Positions 36,387-46,698 of a stretch of 64,000 bases of DNA are shown here, piece by piece; position 1 is the stretch's first letter; every line of letters starts with the position of its first letter. The notes below the pieces were generated by a model. The model did no database searches, was not told the origin of the DNA, and was given only the letters and a program-made list of their open reading frames with translations. This DNA comes from Synechococcus sp. WH 8020 (lineage in GTDB: Bacteria; Cyanobacteriota; Cyanobacteriia; PCC-6307; Cyanobiaceae), in NCBI RefSeq assembly GCF_001040845.1, contig NZ_CP011941.1, forward strand, positions 2,176,890 to 2,240,889, read 5' to 3'. Both the position numbers and the translations under genes were made by a program.

Positions 36387-37295
36387 ATGAGTCCTGCTGC
36401 TGAACTTTCTCCGACTCCGTTTGGCCGTTTGTTAACGGCCATGGTGACCCCCTTCGATGCTGAGGGCCGCGTGGATTTGGCTTTGGCAGGTCGTTTGGCC
36501 CGTCATCTTGTCGAGGAAGGTTCCGATGGGCTAGTCGTTTGTGGCACCACGGGTGAATCTCCAACCCTGAGCTGGCAGGAGCAAGTCAAGATGCTGGAGG
36601 TGGTCCGTCAAGCCGTTGGACCTGGCGTCAAGGTGCTTGCGGGTACGGGCAGCAACAGCACGAGTGAGGCGGTGAATGCCACGCGGGAAGCGGCGGCCTC
36701 AGGTGCTGATGGTGCCCTTGTGGTTGTGCCTTACTACAACAAGCCTCCACAAGAGGGTTTGGAAGCGCATTTCCGAGCGATTGCGACGGCGGCTCCAGAG
36801 CTACCTCTGATGCTTTACAACGTGCCTGGACGCACTGGCACGAGTTTGGCTCCAGCCACGGCGGCTGAGCTGATGAATTGCGCCAATGTGGTGAGCTTTA
36901 AGGCGGCCAGCGGTTCCATTGAAGAAGTCACCGAGCTGCGGTTGGCCTGTGGACCTCGCCTTGCCGTCTACAGCGGTGATGACGGCTTGCTCTTGCCGAT
37001 GTTGTCCGCTGGTGCTGTTGGTGTGGTGAGTGTGGCCAGCCATGTTGTTGGCAGGCGTTTGCGCCACATGATTGATGCTTACCTCAGCGGTCAGAACGCT
37101 GTTGCTCTTGGTCAACACGAGCAGTTGACGCCGCTCTTCCAGGCCCTCTTTGCAACCTCTAACCCCATCCCTGTGAAAGCTGCTCTTGAGCTGAGTGGAT
37201 GGCCCGTAGGTGCTCCTCGTCTTCCTTTATTGCCCCTTAATTCAGCCATGCGCGATTCCTTAGCCGACCTTCTCACTGCCCTGCGTCAGACCTGA
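36387..37295 (+). CDS. dapA: 4-hydroxy-tetrahydrodipicolinate synthase
   Basis: DapA condenses aspartate semialdehyde with pyruvate, the first step of diaminopimelate and lysine synthesis. The ATG at 36387 gives 302 residues; a TTG at 36378 would overlap the asd stop. Landmarks are [17 protein letters not shown], the proton-relay Tyr in LYNVPGRTG, and the Schiff-base lysine in VSFKAASGS. It lies between asd and the RNase J gene. Confidence 0.96.
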   Translation: MSPAAELSPTPFGRLLTAMVTPFDAEGRVDLALAGRLARHLVEEGSDGLVVCGTTGESPTLSWQEQVKMLEVVRQAVGPGVKVLAGTGSNSTSEAVNATREAAASGADGALVVVPYYNKPPQEGLEAHFRAIATAAPELPLMLYNVPGRTGTSLAPATAAELMNCANVVSFKAASGSIEEVTELRLACGPRLAVYSGDDGLLLPMLSAGAVGVVSVASHVVGRRLRHMIDAYLSGQNAVALGQHEQLTPLFQALFATSNPIPVKAALELSGWPVGAPRLPLLPLNSAMRDSLADLLTALRQT

Positions 37296-37352
37296 CGCTT
37301 CGGCTGCCAGTACAGATTTTTTTCTTTTTTAAATCCTTCGCGAACTTTATCG

Positions 37353-39383
37353 ATGACATCCACTCTTTCTAAAACCAAGCAGGCGTGTCTCCGTGTGATT
37401 CCACTGGGTGGCTTGCATGAAATCGGCAAGAACACCTGCGTGTTCGAGTACGGCGATGACCTGATGCTGGTGGATGCCGGTTTGGCATTCCCCAGTGATG
37501 GCATGCACGGTGTGAATGTGGTGATGCCTGACACGAGCTTCCTGCGTGAAAACCAGAGCCGGATTCGGGGCATGATCGTGACCCATGGTCACGAAGATCA
37601 CATCGGTGGGATCGCACACCACCTCAAGAATTTCGATATCCCGGTGATTTATGGGCCCCGTTTGGCCCTATCCATGCTCACAGGAAAAATGGATGAGGCC
37701 GGTGTGACCGATCGCACCACGCTTCAGACAGTGGGCCCAAGAGATGTGGTGAAGGTGGGTCAGCACTTCTCGGTGGAGTTCATTCGCAACACCCACTCGA
37801 TGGCCGACAGCTTTTCGCTGGCGATCACCACTCCAGTAGGCACCGTAATTTTCACCGGTGATTTCAAGTTTGACCACACCCCTGTGGATGGTGAGCACTT
37901 TGACTTGGCCCGCCTTGCCCATTACGGCGATCAGGGAGTGCTTTGTCTGTTTAGTGACTCCACCAATGCGGAGGTCCCTGGATACTGCCCGCCTGAACGT
38001 TCTGTGTTCCCCAACCTCGATCGCCATATCGCGGAAGCGGAAGGGCGGGTGATCATCACCACGTTTGCGAGCTCGATTCATCGGGTGTCGATGATTCTTG
38101 AACTGGCGCTTAAAAACGGACGCAAGGTGGGTCTACTTGGGCGCTCCATGCTCAATGTGATCGCCAAAGCCCGTGAACTCGGCTACATGCGTGCACCCGA
38201 TGAGCTGTTTGTGCCGATCAAGCAGATCAACGATGTACCAGATCGCGAGACGCTGTTGCTGATGACCGGAAGCCAGGGTGAGCCTCTTGCTGCTTTGAGC
38301 CGGATTTCACGTGGTGATCATCCGCAAGTGAAGGTGAAAACCTCAGACACGATCATCTTTTCTGCGAGCCCGATCCCTGGCAACACCATTTCAGTGGTGA
38401 ACACGATCGATAAGTTGATGATCTTGGGAGCCAAGGTGGTGTACGGCAAGGGTGAAGGCATTCACGTGTCAGGCCATGGCTTCCAGGAAGATCAGAAGCT
38501 GATGTTGGCTCTCACCCGCCCGAAATATTTCGTGCCTGTGCATGGTGAGCACCGCATGTTGGTGAAGCATGCCCGAACTGGCCATTCCATGGGCGTGCCA
38601 GAAGACAACACGCTGATCATCAATAACGGAGATGTCGTTGAGCTCACTCCGGATTCAATGCGCAAAGGCGATCCAGTCAAAGCAGGTATCGAGCTGCTCG
38701 ATCAGTCGCGCAATGGCATCGTTGATGCACGCGTGCTCAAGGAGCGTCAACAGCTTGCGGTTGACGGGATCGTGACGATCTTGGCCGCGATTAGCACCGA
38801 TGGGGCGATGGTGGCTCCGCCGCGCGTCAACTTGCGTGGTGTGGTCACCACCGCGGATGCGCGCAAGATGTCGCTGTGGACGGAACGTGAAATTAAGTGG
38901 GTGCTGGAAAATCGCTGGAAGCAGCTCTGCCGCCATGTGGATGGGGCCTCTCCCGAAGTGGATTGGATGGGCGTCCAGCGCGAAGTGGAAGTGGGCTTAG
39001 GTCGGCGCATGCGCCGCGAAATGCAAGTGGAGCCCTTGATTCTTTGTCTCGTTCAGCCGGCACCTGGTGGCACACCGGTGTACAAAGGCCGGGCCGATGC
39101 AGAACCTGATACCCGTCCGGCATCCCGCGGGCGTGGTGGTCGTCATGGTGGTCCTGGCCGCGATAGCGGCAACGGCCATGTCCGGCGTGATCGCAATGCG
39201 GCCCCTGCTCGGGTGGTTCCTTCGCGTGTGATTGGAACACCAGCCCCTGCAGCGGCAGCAACGCCAGCGCCGGCCCCTGCTCCGGTTAAAGAGCCTGTTG
39301 CGTCGGCAGTGGTTGTGACCAATGCTCCCGAGCCCGAGATGCCAGCTGGACGTACCCGTCGTCGTCGTTCAGCGGCGGCGTAG
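37353..39383 (+). CDS. rnj: Ribonuclease J
   Basis: A 676-residue metallo-beta-lactamase/beta-CASP nuclease that processes and degrades mRNA. The metal motif is THGHEDHIGG near residues 76-85, with FTGDFKFDHTPVDGE and the beta-CASP segment SGHGFQEDQKL. After about residue 560 comes a cyanobacterial low-complexity tail: RGRGGRHGGPGRDSGNG, then Ala/Pro-rich and ending GRTRRRRSAAA, probably unstructured and RNA-binding. The 3' end overlaps the next minus-strand gene by 15 bp. Confidence 0.95.
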   Translation: MTSTLSKTKQACLRVIPLGGLHEIGKNTCVFEYGDDLMLVDAGLAFPSDGMHGVNVVMPDTSFLRENQSRIRGMIVTHGHEDHIGGIAHHLKNFDIPVIYGPRLALSMLTGKMDEAGVTDRTTLQTVGPRDVVKVGQHFSVEFIRNTHSMADSFSLAITTPVGTVIFTGDFKFDHTPVDGEHFDLARLAHYGDQGVLCLFSDSTNAEVPGYCPPERSVFPNLDRHIAEAEGRVIITTFASSIHRVSMILELALKNGRKVGLLGRSMLNVIAKARELGYMRAPDELFVPIKQINDVPDRETLLLMTGSQGEPLAALSRISRGDHPQVKVKTSDTIIFSASPIPGNTISVVNTIDKLMILGAKVVYGKGEGIHVSGHGFQEDQKLMLALTRPKYFVPVHGEHRMLVKHARTGHSMGVPEDNTLIINNGDVVELTPDSMRKGDPVKAGIELLDQSRNGIVDARVLKERQQLAVDGIVTILAAISTDGAMVAPPRVNLRGVVTTADARKMSLWTEREIKWVLENRWKQLCRHVDGASPEVDWMGVQREVEVGLGRRMRREMQVEPLILCLVQPAPGGTPVYKGRADAEPDTRPASRGRGGRHGGPGRDSGNGHVRRDRNAAPARVVPSRVIGTPAPAAAATPAPAPAPVKEPVASAVVVTNAPEPEMPAGRTRRRRSAAA

Positions 39384-40166
39384 GGAACGCCAGGCCAATT
39401 CCAATCGCTTCTGCAAGGAAAGAGATTTTGCCTGGTCCTCATCAGCTGTCTGAGCTGATGAGGATCCAACTTGGGCAATGTTCTTCAGGTTGACGCGCAG
39501 CAGTCCGTCCTCCAAACGTTGGGGGGCTGCATCAAAGGCGCGTGTCAGCGATGGAGTTGAAGCCTGCTGAGGAGCGTCTCCCAAGTTGATTGACTTTTCA
39601 GTTCGTTCTTCAGCGCTGTCCAGATCTTTTGGCTGTGGAGATTCCTTTGGCTGTGGCGACTCAGCCTTCAGCCAGGGCATGGCCGTTTCGATCGTTTCAG
39701 CGTCGCGGTTGTCTGCCTCTGCGCCCGTTGCGGTGGTGTTTAAAAACGGATCACGGATGAGATCGTTGCCTGCTGACTGGCTTGATGCGTTTGCAAAGGG
39801 CACTGATGCCAGCTCTTCTGCCGGAGGTGCAGACACGGCAACATCAATGACAGGTGAGCGCTCCAAAGCTTCGTTGAGGCCTTGTTGAGCCAGTTCCCGC
39901 AAAGTGTCCGGCGGCTCGCTGGCAAGGACGAGCCTGTAAAAGTCGGCGCTCTGGCTGACATCATCCTTTCCATAGAGGTGGATGTGACCGAGCAACAGGG
40001 CCACAAAGGCTCTCCAGGCCAGGGTCGCGTCCCGTTCCGCTCCTGAGGCAGGAAGTGGGTCCAGTTGCCCCAGCAGTGGTCGCGCCAAATCGTCTGCTTT
40101 GTCGAACTCACTGGCGCTGTAGGCCTGCTCAGCGGCGACGTATTGCTCCTGAAAATCAGCGTTCAA
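39369..40166 (-). CDS. Hypothetical protein with TPR-like N-terminus
   Basis: A 265-residue protein. Residues 1-100 look like TPR-type helices (YVAAEQAYSASEFDKADDLARPLL, LLGHIHLYGKDDVSQSADFYRLVL). Residues 110-230 are low-complexity and contain a short tandem repeat, ESPQPKESPQPKD. The C-terminal 20 residues are basic (LSLQKRLELAWRSLRRR). Function unknown. It ends inside the rnj stop region and is 9 bp after tilS, on the same strand. Confidence 0.75.
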   Translation of the reverse strand: MNADFQEQYVAAEQAYSASEFDKADDLARPLLGQLDPLPASGAERDATLAWRAFVALLLGHIHLYGKDDVSQSADFYRLVLASEPPDTLRELAQQGLNEALERSPVIDVAVSAPPAEELASVPFANASSQSAGNDLIRDPFLNTTATGAEADNRDAETIETAMPWLKAESPQPKESPQPKDLDSAEERTEKSINLGDAPQQASTPSLTRAFDAAPQRLEDGLLRVNLKNIAQVGSSSAQTADEDQAKSLSLQKRLELAWRSLRRR

Positions 40167-40175
40167 GCGAGGTTG

Positions 40176-41171
40176 TTATGGCTTGCTCACCAGTTGTACC
40201 GAGTCGCGGGTCCATTGCAGAGTCTTGTGCTCCGCTAAAGAGCGGCTTCCGGGGGGGCAGCCAGGGCCAATGGCAAAACTCAGTGTGTTGAGTTGGCTGG
40301 CGGAGAGAGCGCGAACACCTTGTTGTTGCAGCCAATGATGGAGCAAGAGTCGACGGGTTGCTTCTGGAACAGCCTTAAGTGCGTTGCGTTGCAAGCCGCG
40401 TTCACTGCGCAGCTGTTCAAGGGCCAGTGTGGCCAGGGTGCGTTGGCTGTCCTCCACTTGGGACATCCGCTCGCTGAGTTGAGCGATGCGTTGACTGCAG
40501 CCGGGATATAACTCCTCCAGCACTGGCAGAACGTCGTTGCGGATGCGGTTGCGGCTCAATGCCGGATTGGCATTCGATGGATCAAGCCAAATGGGTAGTT
40601 GCAAGTCCTGGCAGATTTGGGTGGTGTCGTCTCGGCTGAAGGTCAGCAGGGGACGCACCAGCCGAGCGCCGCTGGGGTCATCGTTTTGAAGTGGTCTGAT
40701 GGGCCGCAAGCTGCCAAGGCCGGCTAGATCAGTGCCTCTGGCCAATTGCAGCAGCAATGTTTCCGCCCGGTCACTCGCCGTGTGAGCGGTGAGAACAGTG
40801 CGGCAGCAGAACTGTTGGCTTAATGCGGCAAGCTCCTGGTAGCGCCAGGATCGGGCGTTGGCCTCCGTGCCTGTGTGGTCTCTCGTATTGCGGCTGATCT
40901 GAAGAGGCAGCTCCTGGCTTTGGCACCACTCCTTGAGTTCGGAAGCAGTGGCTGCTGATTGATCGTGCCAACCATGGTCTCCGTGCCACAGCTGAAAGTG
41001 CCAATGATGTAAGTGCTGAAGCCCTAGGAGTAGGCCGAGTAAGGCCATGGAGTCTTGACCGCCGGAGAGAGCGATCAGCAATGTTTCCCCATCGGGCAAC
41101 AGGTTCGGCTGCCTCAGCAGTTGGCGGTGCAGGGTGTCGTGCCAAGGCAACCAGGTTTTGGATGCAGCCAT
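40176..41171 (-). CDS. tilS: tRNA(Ile)-lysidine synthetase
   Basis: TilS modifies C34 of tRNA-Ile(CAU) to lysidine, so it reads AUA and not AUG. The ATG at 41171 gives 331 residues. The PP-loop is ALSGGQDSMALLG near residues 34-46, with Gln in place of the more usual hydrophobic residue. HGDHGWHDQS, TAHTASDRAETLLLQLARGTDLAGL and RNRIRNDVLPVLEE follow. The frame stays open for another 320 codons upstream across the DUF561 gene on the other strand, but that is a shadow. Divergent from that gene. Confidence 0.93.
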   Translation of the reverse strand: MAASKTWLPWHDTLHRQLLRQPNLLPDGETLLIALSGGQDSMALLGLLLGLQHLHHWHFQLWHGDHGWHDQSAATASELKEWCQSQELPLQISRNTRDHTGTEANARSWRYQELAALSQQFCCRTVLTAHTASDRAETLLLQLARGTDLAGLGSLRPIRPLQNDDPSGARLVRPLLTFSRDDTTQICQDLQLPIWLDPSNANPALSRNRIRNDVLPVLEELYPGCSQRIAQLSERMSQVEDSQRTLATLALEQLRSERGLQRNALKAVPEATRRLLLHHWLQQQGVRALSASQLNTLSFAIGPGCPPGSRSLAEHKTLQWTRDSVQLVSKP

Positions 41172-41246
41172 GGTGTGCCCAGCGAGTGGAACAACAGAAA
41201 TTTGATCTTGCCTGTTCTTAGGCGCGATCACACGTGCAGTGTGAGA

Positions 41247-42044
41247 ATGATGGAATCTGATTTCGCTGGGATGTCCCGCCTTTCTCTGCTGCCAGCTGAG
41301 CTCCGCCGCAGCCTGGAGCAGCGTTCCACACTCAAGGTGATCGCCGGTCTGATGAACTTCGATCAGGCCAACGTGGCGATGGTGGCGGCTGCCGCGGGTC
41401 GCGGCGGTGCTGATTTGATTGATGTGGCATGTGATGCAGCTCTGGTCACGCTGGCGATCGAATCCTCCGCTGGTGTGCCCGTTTGCGTGTCTGCGGTGGA
41501 TCCTGAACTGTTTCCTGCCGCTGTGGCTGCTGGTGCGGCCATGGTGGAGATTGGAAATTACGACGCTTTCTATCCCCAAGGCCGCATTTTTGATGCGGCT
41601 GAAGTGCTGGCCATCACCCGCCGAACCCGTGAGCTGCTTCCCGACGTGGTGATGAGTGTCACGGTGCCCCATGTGCTGCCGCTGGATCAGCAAGAGCAGT
41701 TGGCTGTGGATTTGGTGACAGCCGGTGCTGATCTGATCCAAACCGAAGGCGGTACCAGCGCGAAGCCCTTCAGCGCTGGCACCCTTGGATTGATTGAAAA
41801 AGCAGCTCCTACCTTGGCCGCATCCCACAGCATCAGTGCTGCGCTGCATCAGGCCGAGTGTGCGGTGCCGGTGCTGTGCGCCTCTGGGTTGTCTGCTGTC
41901 ACCGTACCGATGGCTATTGCCTCCGGAGCTGCGGGTGTGGGCGTTGGATCGGCAGTGAATCGACTCAATGATGAGCTGGCGATGACTGCTGTGGTGCGTG
42001 GGCTTCGCGAAGCTTTGGGTTCCCAAGCCATGAGCCGCGTCTGA
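41247..42044 (+). CDS. ycf23: Ycf23/DUF561 family protein
   Basis: A 265-residue TIM-barrel-like protein. It has VIAGLMNFDQANVAMVAAAAGRGGADLIDVACDA near the start, VEIGNYDAFYPQGR, LIQTEGGTSAKP and a glycine-rich C-terminal phosphate site (GAAGVGVGSAVNRL). This is the Ycf23 family of cyanobacteria and red-algal plastids, of unknown biochemical role. Starts at 41247 or 41250 (tandem ATG) are equivalent; an ATG at 41271 is also possible. Confidence 0.88.
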   Translation: MMESDFAGMSRLSLLPAELRRSLEQRSTLKVIAGLMNFDQANVAMVAAAAGRGGADLIDVACDAALVTLAIESSAGVPVCVSAVDPELFPAAVAAGAAMVEIGNYDAFYPQGRIFDAAEVLAITRRTRELLPDVVMSVTVPHVLPLDQQEQLAVDLVTAGADLIQTEGGTSAKPFSAGTLGLIEKAAPTLAASHSISAALHQAECAVPVLCASGLSAVTVPMAIASGAAGVGVGSAVNRLNDELAMTAVVRGLREALGSQAMSRV

Positions 42045-42169
42045 ATTGCGGTTGCACCGGCACGACGATCTGGTTCTTGGCAGCTTTGCTCCCGCTGCTT
42101 TGACCAGTCGCTTGTTTGGGCTGTTTCCCAAAAAATTCCTAGGTTGCGATCAGTGATGGTTGGACTGTG

Positions 42170-42592
42170 ATGGGAACGCTTGGCTGGTTACTGCAATGGC
42201 CCATTCGAGCCCTGGTGTTGCTGGTCGTAGCAGCGCTTCCCCTCGGTGTGGAACTGGCCAGCTTTGGTACGGCCCTCTGGGCAGCTGTGTTGATTGGCTT
42301 GTTGGGCACGCTGCTGATTCTGCCGCTCAAAGTCGTGATGGGTCCGGTTTGGGCCATCACCTCGCTGGGTGGGTTGATCTCGCCGGTGTCGTTTCTGTTC
42401 AACTGGTTGATTACGGTCGTCTTGTTTGGCTTGGCCGCTTGGCTGATTCAGGGCTTTCGCCTTAAGAACGGTCTGATCAGTGCTATCGGTGGCGCGGTTG
42501 TCTACAGCGTGATTAGTGCCGTGGTCTTGCGTGCTCTTGGCCTCGCTGATGTGGATTTCACCAGGGCAGCTTTGATCGGATCGTTGGCCTAG
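42170..42592 (+). CDS. Phage-holin-type four-TM membrane protein
   Basis: A 140-residue protein with four hydrophobic spans (VLLVVAALPLGVEL, ALWAAVLIGLLGTLLILPL, LFNWLITVVLFGLAAWLI, GLISAIGGAVVYSVISAVVL). This is the phage_holin_4_2/superfamily IV holin-like family, common in bacterial chromosomes away from phage. No phage gene is nearby, so a holin role is not implied. The ATG at 42170 follows an in-frame GTG by one codon. Confidence 0.8.
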   Translation: MGTLGWLLQWPIRALVLLVVAALPLGVELASFGTALWAAVLIGLLGTLLILPLKVVMGPVWAITSLGGLISPVSFLFNWLITVVLFGLAAWLIQGFRLKNGLISAIGGAVVYSVISAVVLRALGLADVDFTRAALIGSLA

Positions 42593-42703
42593 AGCGGACA
42601 CTGTTTGGGCTCATGGTTGGCTTGCGCTGCTGCGGAAACCGCCGTTGCTTCGTCAATCGCCGTAGCCTGATCAGCCTTACAACAGGCTCGACGCCAACGG
42701 ACC

Positions 42704-44743
42704 ATGCCCGCCTACGAGCTATCGGCGCCTTACACGCCCAAGGGAGATCAACCCACGGCGATCTCCAAGCTGGTGGAGGGTGTCAATGGTGGAGAGCGTT
42801 ATCAAACGCTTCTAGGAGCCACGGGTACGGGCAAGACGTTCACGATGGCCAATGTGATCGCCCAAACCGGACGTCCGGCCTTGGTGTTGGCCCACAACAA
42901 AACATTGGCGGCCCAGCTTTGCAATGAGCTCCGGGAGTTTTTTCCGCACAACGCTGTCGAATATTTCATCTCCTATTACGACTATTACCAACCGGAAGCC
43001 TATGTTCCGGTGAGCGATACCTACATCGCCAAAACAGCCTCGATCAATGAAGAGATCGACATGCTGCGTCACTCTGCAACCCGGTCGCTGTTCGAGCGTC
43101 GTGATGTGATCGTGGTGGCCTCGATCAGCTGTATTTATGGTCTAGGAATTCCAAGCGAATATCTCAAGGCGGCAGTGCCTTTCAAGGTGGGTGAAAACTT
43201 GGATCTGCGCGGATCACTGCGCGATTTAGTGAACAACCAGTACAGCCGTAATGACACGGAAGCCGGACGGGGACGTTTTCGCGTAAAAGGTGATGTGCTT
43301 GAAATCGGTCCGGCCTATGACGACCGTTTGGTACGCATTGAATTATTTGGAGAGGAGGTAGAGGCGATTCGCTATGTGGACCCAACTACCGGTGAAATCT
43401 TACAAAGCATGGATGCAATTAGTATTTATCCAGCTAAACACTTTGTGACCCCAAAAGAGCGTCTTAATGATGCGGTGAAGGCCATTCGTCTTGAGCTTAA
43501 AGAGCGATTGGAGTTTTTGAATGGAGAGGGCAAGCTGCTCGAAGCTCAGCGATTAGAACAGCGTGCTACCTACGACCTGGAGATGTTGCAACAAATTGGA
43601 TATTGCAATGGAGTGGAGAACTATGCCCGTCATTTGTCTGGTCGTGAACCTGGATCAGCGCCGGAATGTCTGATTGATTACTTCCCCGATGATTGGTTGC
43701 TGATCGTGGATGAAAGCCACGTGACCTGCTCCCAGTTAATGGCGATGTACAACGGCGATCAGGCTCGTAAAAAGGTGCTGATTGATCATGGTTTCCGCTT
43801 GCCGAGTGCTGCTGATAATCGGCCGCTCAAATCGGAGGAGTTTTGGGACAAGGCCAAGCAGACCGTGTTTGTGAGTGCCACCCCTGGAAATTGGGAGATG
43901 GAGGTCAGCGAAGGGCAAGTGGCAGAACAGGTGATCCGTCCTACGGGTGTGCTGGATCCGCTTGTGGAGGTGCGCCCCACCACCGGACAGGTGGATGACT
44001 TACTCGGTGAGATCCGTGATCGTGCGTCCAAGAAGCAGCGGGTGTTGGTGACTACGCTCACCAAGCGGATGGCGGAAGATCTGACGGATTATTTGGCCGA
44101 AAATAAAGTTCGTGTGCGCTATTTGCACTCCGAGATTCACTCCATTGAGCGGATCGAGATTATTCAGGATTTACGCCTGGGCGAGTACGACGTACTCGTG
44201 GGCGTCAATTTGCTGCGGGAAGGATTGGATCTCCCTGAAGTGTCGCTGGTGGCGATTCTTGATGCAGACAAGGAAGGCTTCCTGCGTGCCCAGCGCTCCC
44301 TGATTCAAACCATTGGCCGCGCAGCAAGGCATGTGGAAGGCAAAGCCTTGCTGTATGCAGAGACCATGACTGACTCCATGGCGAAGGCGATTGAAGAAAC
44401 TGAGCGCCGTCGCAAAATCCAGAACAGCTACAACGAAAAGCACGGCATTACGCCCACGGCTGCAGGAAAGAAAGCCAGCAACTCGATCCTGAGTTTCCTC
44501 GAATTGTCACGCAAGCTCAAAGCTGATGGTCCGGATGCTGACTTGGTCAAGGTGGCCGGAAAAGCGGTGCAGGCTTTAGAGGAAGACATCGATGGTTTGG
44601 CTCTCGACGCCCTGCCTGAGCTCATCGATCAACTTGAGCTGAAGATGAAGGAGTCAGCTAAAAAGCTTGACTTCGAGGAAGCGGCCAACCTGCGTGATCG
44701 GATTAAGAAGTTGCGTCAGAAACTGGTGGGGAGCAGCAGATGA
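42704..44743 (+). CDS. uvrB: UvrABC excinuclease subunit B
   Basis: The helicase-like damage-verification subunit of nucleotide-excision repair, 679 residues. Walker A GATGTGKT is at about 37-44. The beta-hairpin region reads [26 protein letters not shown] and [10 protein letters not shown] follow, with a C-terminal UVR domain ([28 protein letters not shown]). The stop codon abuts the convergent lysC stop, so that TGATCA contains both. Confidence 0.98.
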   Translation: MPAYELSAPYTPKGDQPTAISKLVEGVNGGERYQTLLGATGTGKTFTMANVIAQTGRPALVLAHNKTLAAQLCNELREFFPHNAVEYFISYYDYYQPEAYVPVSDTYIAKTASINEEIDMLRHSATRSLFERRDVIVVASISCIYGLGIPSEYLKAAVPFKVGENLDLRGSLRDLVNNQYSRNDTEAGRGRFRVKGDVLEIGPAYDDRLVRIELFGEEVEAIRYVDPTTGEILQSMDAISIYPAKHFVTPKERLNDAVKAIRLELKERLEFLNGEGKLLEAQRLEQRATYDLEMLQQIGYCNGVENYARHLSGREPGSAPECLIDYFPDDWLLIVDESHVTCSQLMAMYNGDQARKKVLIDHGFRLPSAADNRPLKSEEFWDKAKQTVFVSATPGNWEMEVSEGQVAEQVIRPTGVLDPLVEVRPTTGQVDDLLGEIRDRASKKQRVLVTTLTKRMAEDLTDYLAENKVRVRYLHSEIHSIERIEIIQDLRLGEYDVLVGVNLLREGLDLPEVSLVAILDADKEGFLRAQRSLIQTIGRAARHVEGKALLYAETMTDSMAKAIEETERRRKIQNSYNEKHGITPTAAGKKASNSILSFLELSRKLKADGPDADLVKVAGKAVQALEEDIDGLALDALPELIDQLELKMKESAKKLDFEEAANLRDRIKKLRQKLVGSSR

Positions 44744-46561
44744 TCAGGGTTGAAAGGCCTCGGCCTCAAGAGGAGATTCTGTGCCCTGTGCTTGATGGCA
44801 TTCAGATCCGCCGAGTTGGAAGCCGGCATGGACGGCTTCGAGGGCTTTGATTCCATCGGATTCGGCCACGACGCAACTGGTCCTGATTTCGCTGGTGGCG
44901 ATCAATTCGATGTTTACGTTCGCTTCAGCAAGGAACCTGAACATGCGGCCAGCTGTCCCTGCGGTGGCAGGCATCCCAGCACCGATTGCGCTGACGCGGG
45001 CAATAGCAGGCCCATCTTCGAGAACGGCACCGTGCCATTGGGCCAGGAGCGGCGCGAGGGCTTGATCAGAGGCAGCTCGGTCCTCGCGTTTCACGATGAA
45101 GCTGATGTCACGGCTGCCATCGCTGTGCTGTCGTTCGGACTGAACGATGGCATCAAGGCTGATGCCGGCATCCGCGAGTGCTGAACAGAGGGAACCCGCC
45201 ATCCCCGGTCGGTCGGGCACATGGCGAACACTAAGTTGTGCCTGATCACGATCGAGGGCAACGCCTCTTACCTCGGGCTCACCCTCTCCGCTGGCAGGAG
45301 GGTTGATGTGTTGTTGTTGTGTGCTCAGTTCAAAGGCCTGTTGAGCAGCTTGCAAAGCCTTGCTGCCCTTGGAAGCATCCACCACGCAGCTCACTTTCAC
45401 TTCGCTGGTGGCGATCAAACGCAGGTTGATGCCCTCTCGCGAGAGCGTGTCGAATAAGCCCGCGGCGATGCCGGGGCGCCCCATGATCCCAGCGCCCCTG
45501 ATACTCAGCTTGCTCATGCCTCCGTCAGAGCTGAGATTGCCACCGAGGCTGTCTACCAGCGTGGTGCAGATGCTGCGAGCCTGGTCGAGATCAGCTTCCG
45601 CCACGGTGAAGGTGATGTCGTTACTGCTGCCCTCATGGGTGGCCTGAATGATCAGATCTACGTTCACTCCGCCTGCAGAAAGGCTTTCGAATAAGCGGGC
45701 GGCAACCCCTGGCTGATCAGGCACATGGGAGAGGGCCAGCACCGCTTGATCTTCGAGGAGTTCCACGCCATCAACAGGACGACCGAGTTCCAATCCCTCG
45801 CGGCCGATCGGTCTGGCACTGCGACTGGTAAGCGTGGTTCCTGGTGCATCGCTCCAGCTGGAGCGCACCACCATGTTCACGCCGTAGTTGCGGGCGATCT
45901 CAACAGCGCGGGGGTGGAGCACCGCTGCCCCCAGGCTGGCGAGTTCGAGCATTTCATCGCAGCTCACTTTTGGCATCAGTTGGGCATTGGCCACCTTGCG
46001 CGGATCGGTGGTGAGCACCCCGGGCACATCGGTGAAGATCTCGCAGGCATCCGCCCCCAGGGCTGCTGCTAGGGCAACGGCTGATGTGTCTGAACCTCCG
46101 CGGCCGAGGGTGGTGATTTCGGCGGTTCCGCCACTGCTGAGGCTGGTGCCTTGGAAGCCAGCAACGACGACGACTTGCCCTTCTGCAAGCCGGGCACGTA
46201 GCCGGTCGGTGCGCACATCGAGGATGCGGGCTCTCCCATGGGCGGATTCAGTCACGATTCCCACTTGGGACCCGGTCATCGAAACCGCCGGCACACCCAG
46301 TTCATGCAAGGCCATCGAGAGCAGGGCGATCGAGACCTGTTCGCCGGTGGAGAGCAACATGTCCATCTCCCGCTGCGGCGGGGCGGAGCTGATCGCTTTG
46401 GCCTTGGCGGTGAGCTCGTCTGTGGTGTGGCCCATGGCCGACACCACTATCACCAGATCGTTGCCGTCTTCTTTGCAGTCGGCGATGCGCCGAGCGACGG
46501 CCTGCAGGCGTTCCACGCTGCCGACGGATGTGCCGCCGAACTTCTGCACCAGCAGGGCCAT
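44744..46561 (-). CDS. lysC: Aspartate kinase with four ACT domains
   Basis: LysC phosphorylates aspartate, the first step toward diaminopimelate, lysine, threonine and methionine. The ATG at 46561 gives 605 residues with KFGGTSVGS at the N-terminus and GRGGSDTSAVALAAAL. The kinase domain (about 1-250) is followed by two pairs of ACT domains: ALSHVPDQPGVAARLFESL and IRGAGIMGRPGIAAGLFDTL, then SVRHVPDRPGMAGSLCSAL and AIGAGMPATAGTAGRMFRFL. Usual bacterial enzymes have one pair in about 400 residues. Four ACT domains is the cyanobacterial type and suggests more complex allosteric control. Confidence 0.95.
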   Translation of the reverse strand: MALLVQKFGGTSVGSVERLQAVARRIADCKEDGNDLVIVVSAMGHTTDELTAKAKAISSAPPQREMDMLLSTGEQVSIALLSMALHELGVPAVSMTGSQVGIVTESAHGRARILDVRTDRLRARLAEGQVVVVAGFQGTSLSSGGTAEITTLGRGGSDTSAVALAAALGADACEIFTDVPGVLTTDPRKVANAQLMPKVSCDEMLELASLGAAVLHPRAVEIARNYGVNMVVRSSWSDAPGTTLTSRSARPIGREGLELGRPVDGVELLEDQAVLALSHVPDQPGVAARLFESLSAGGVNVDLIIQATHEGSSNDITFTVAEADLDQARSICTTLVDSLGGNLSSDGGMSKLSIRGAGIMGRPGIAAGLFDTLSREGINLRLIATSEVKVSCVVDASKGSKALQAAQQAFELSTQQQHINPPASGEGEPEVRGVALDRDQAQLSVRHVPDRPGMAGSLCSALADAGISLDAIVQSERQHSDGSRDISFIVKREDRAASDQALAPLLAQWHGAVLEDGPAIARVSAIGAGMPATAGTAGRMFRFLAEANVNIELIATSEIRTSCVVAESDGIKALEAVHAGFQLGGSECHQAQGTESPLEAEAFQP

Positions 46562-46698
46562 CTCAACGGTCTCCAACAGCAGGAGATTGTCTCATTGTGG
46601 CTGCGTTGAGGATGACCATTGACTCAATTTACTTTGGAAAAGCTGTTGTTTACATACTCAGGGAATCGTGGTTAATTTATTTGCTGATACTTATTGTT

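Noticed and set aside
39630-39670. A short tandem repeat in the gene at 39369
   Set aside because: Two imperfect copies of an in-frame unit giving ESPQPKESPQPKD; ordinary low-complexity slippage, noted in the gene entry only.
40176-42131. A 651-codon open frame on the minus strand covering tilS and the whole antisense of the DUF561 gene
   Set aside because: Only codons up to 41171 match TilS; the rest is antisense to a conserved gene and encodes His/Arg/Ser-rich sequence typical of GC-rich shadow frames.
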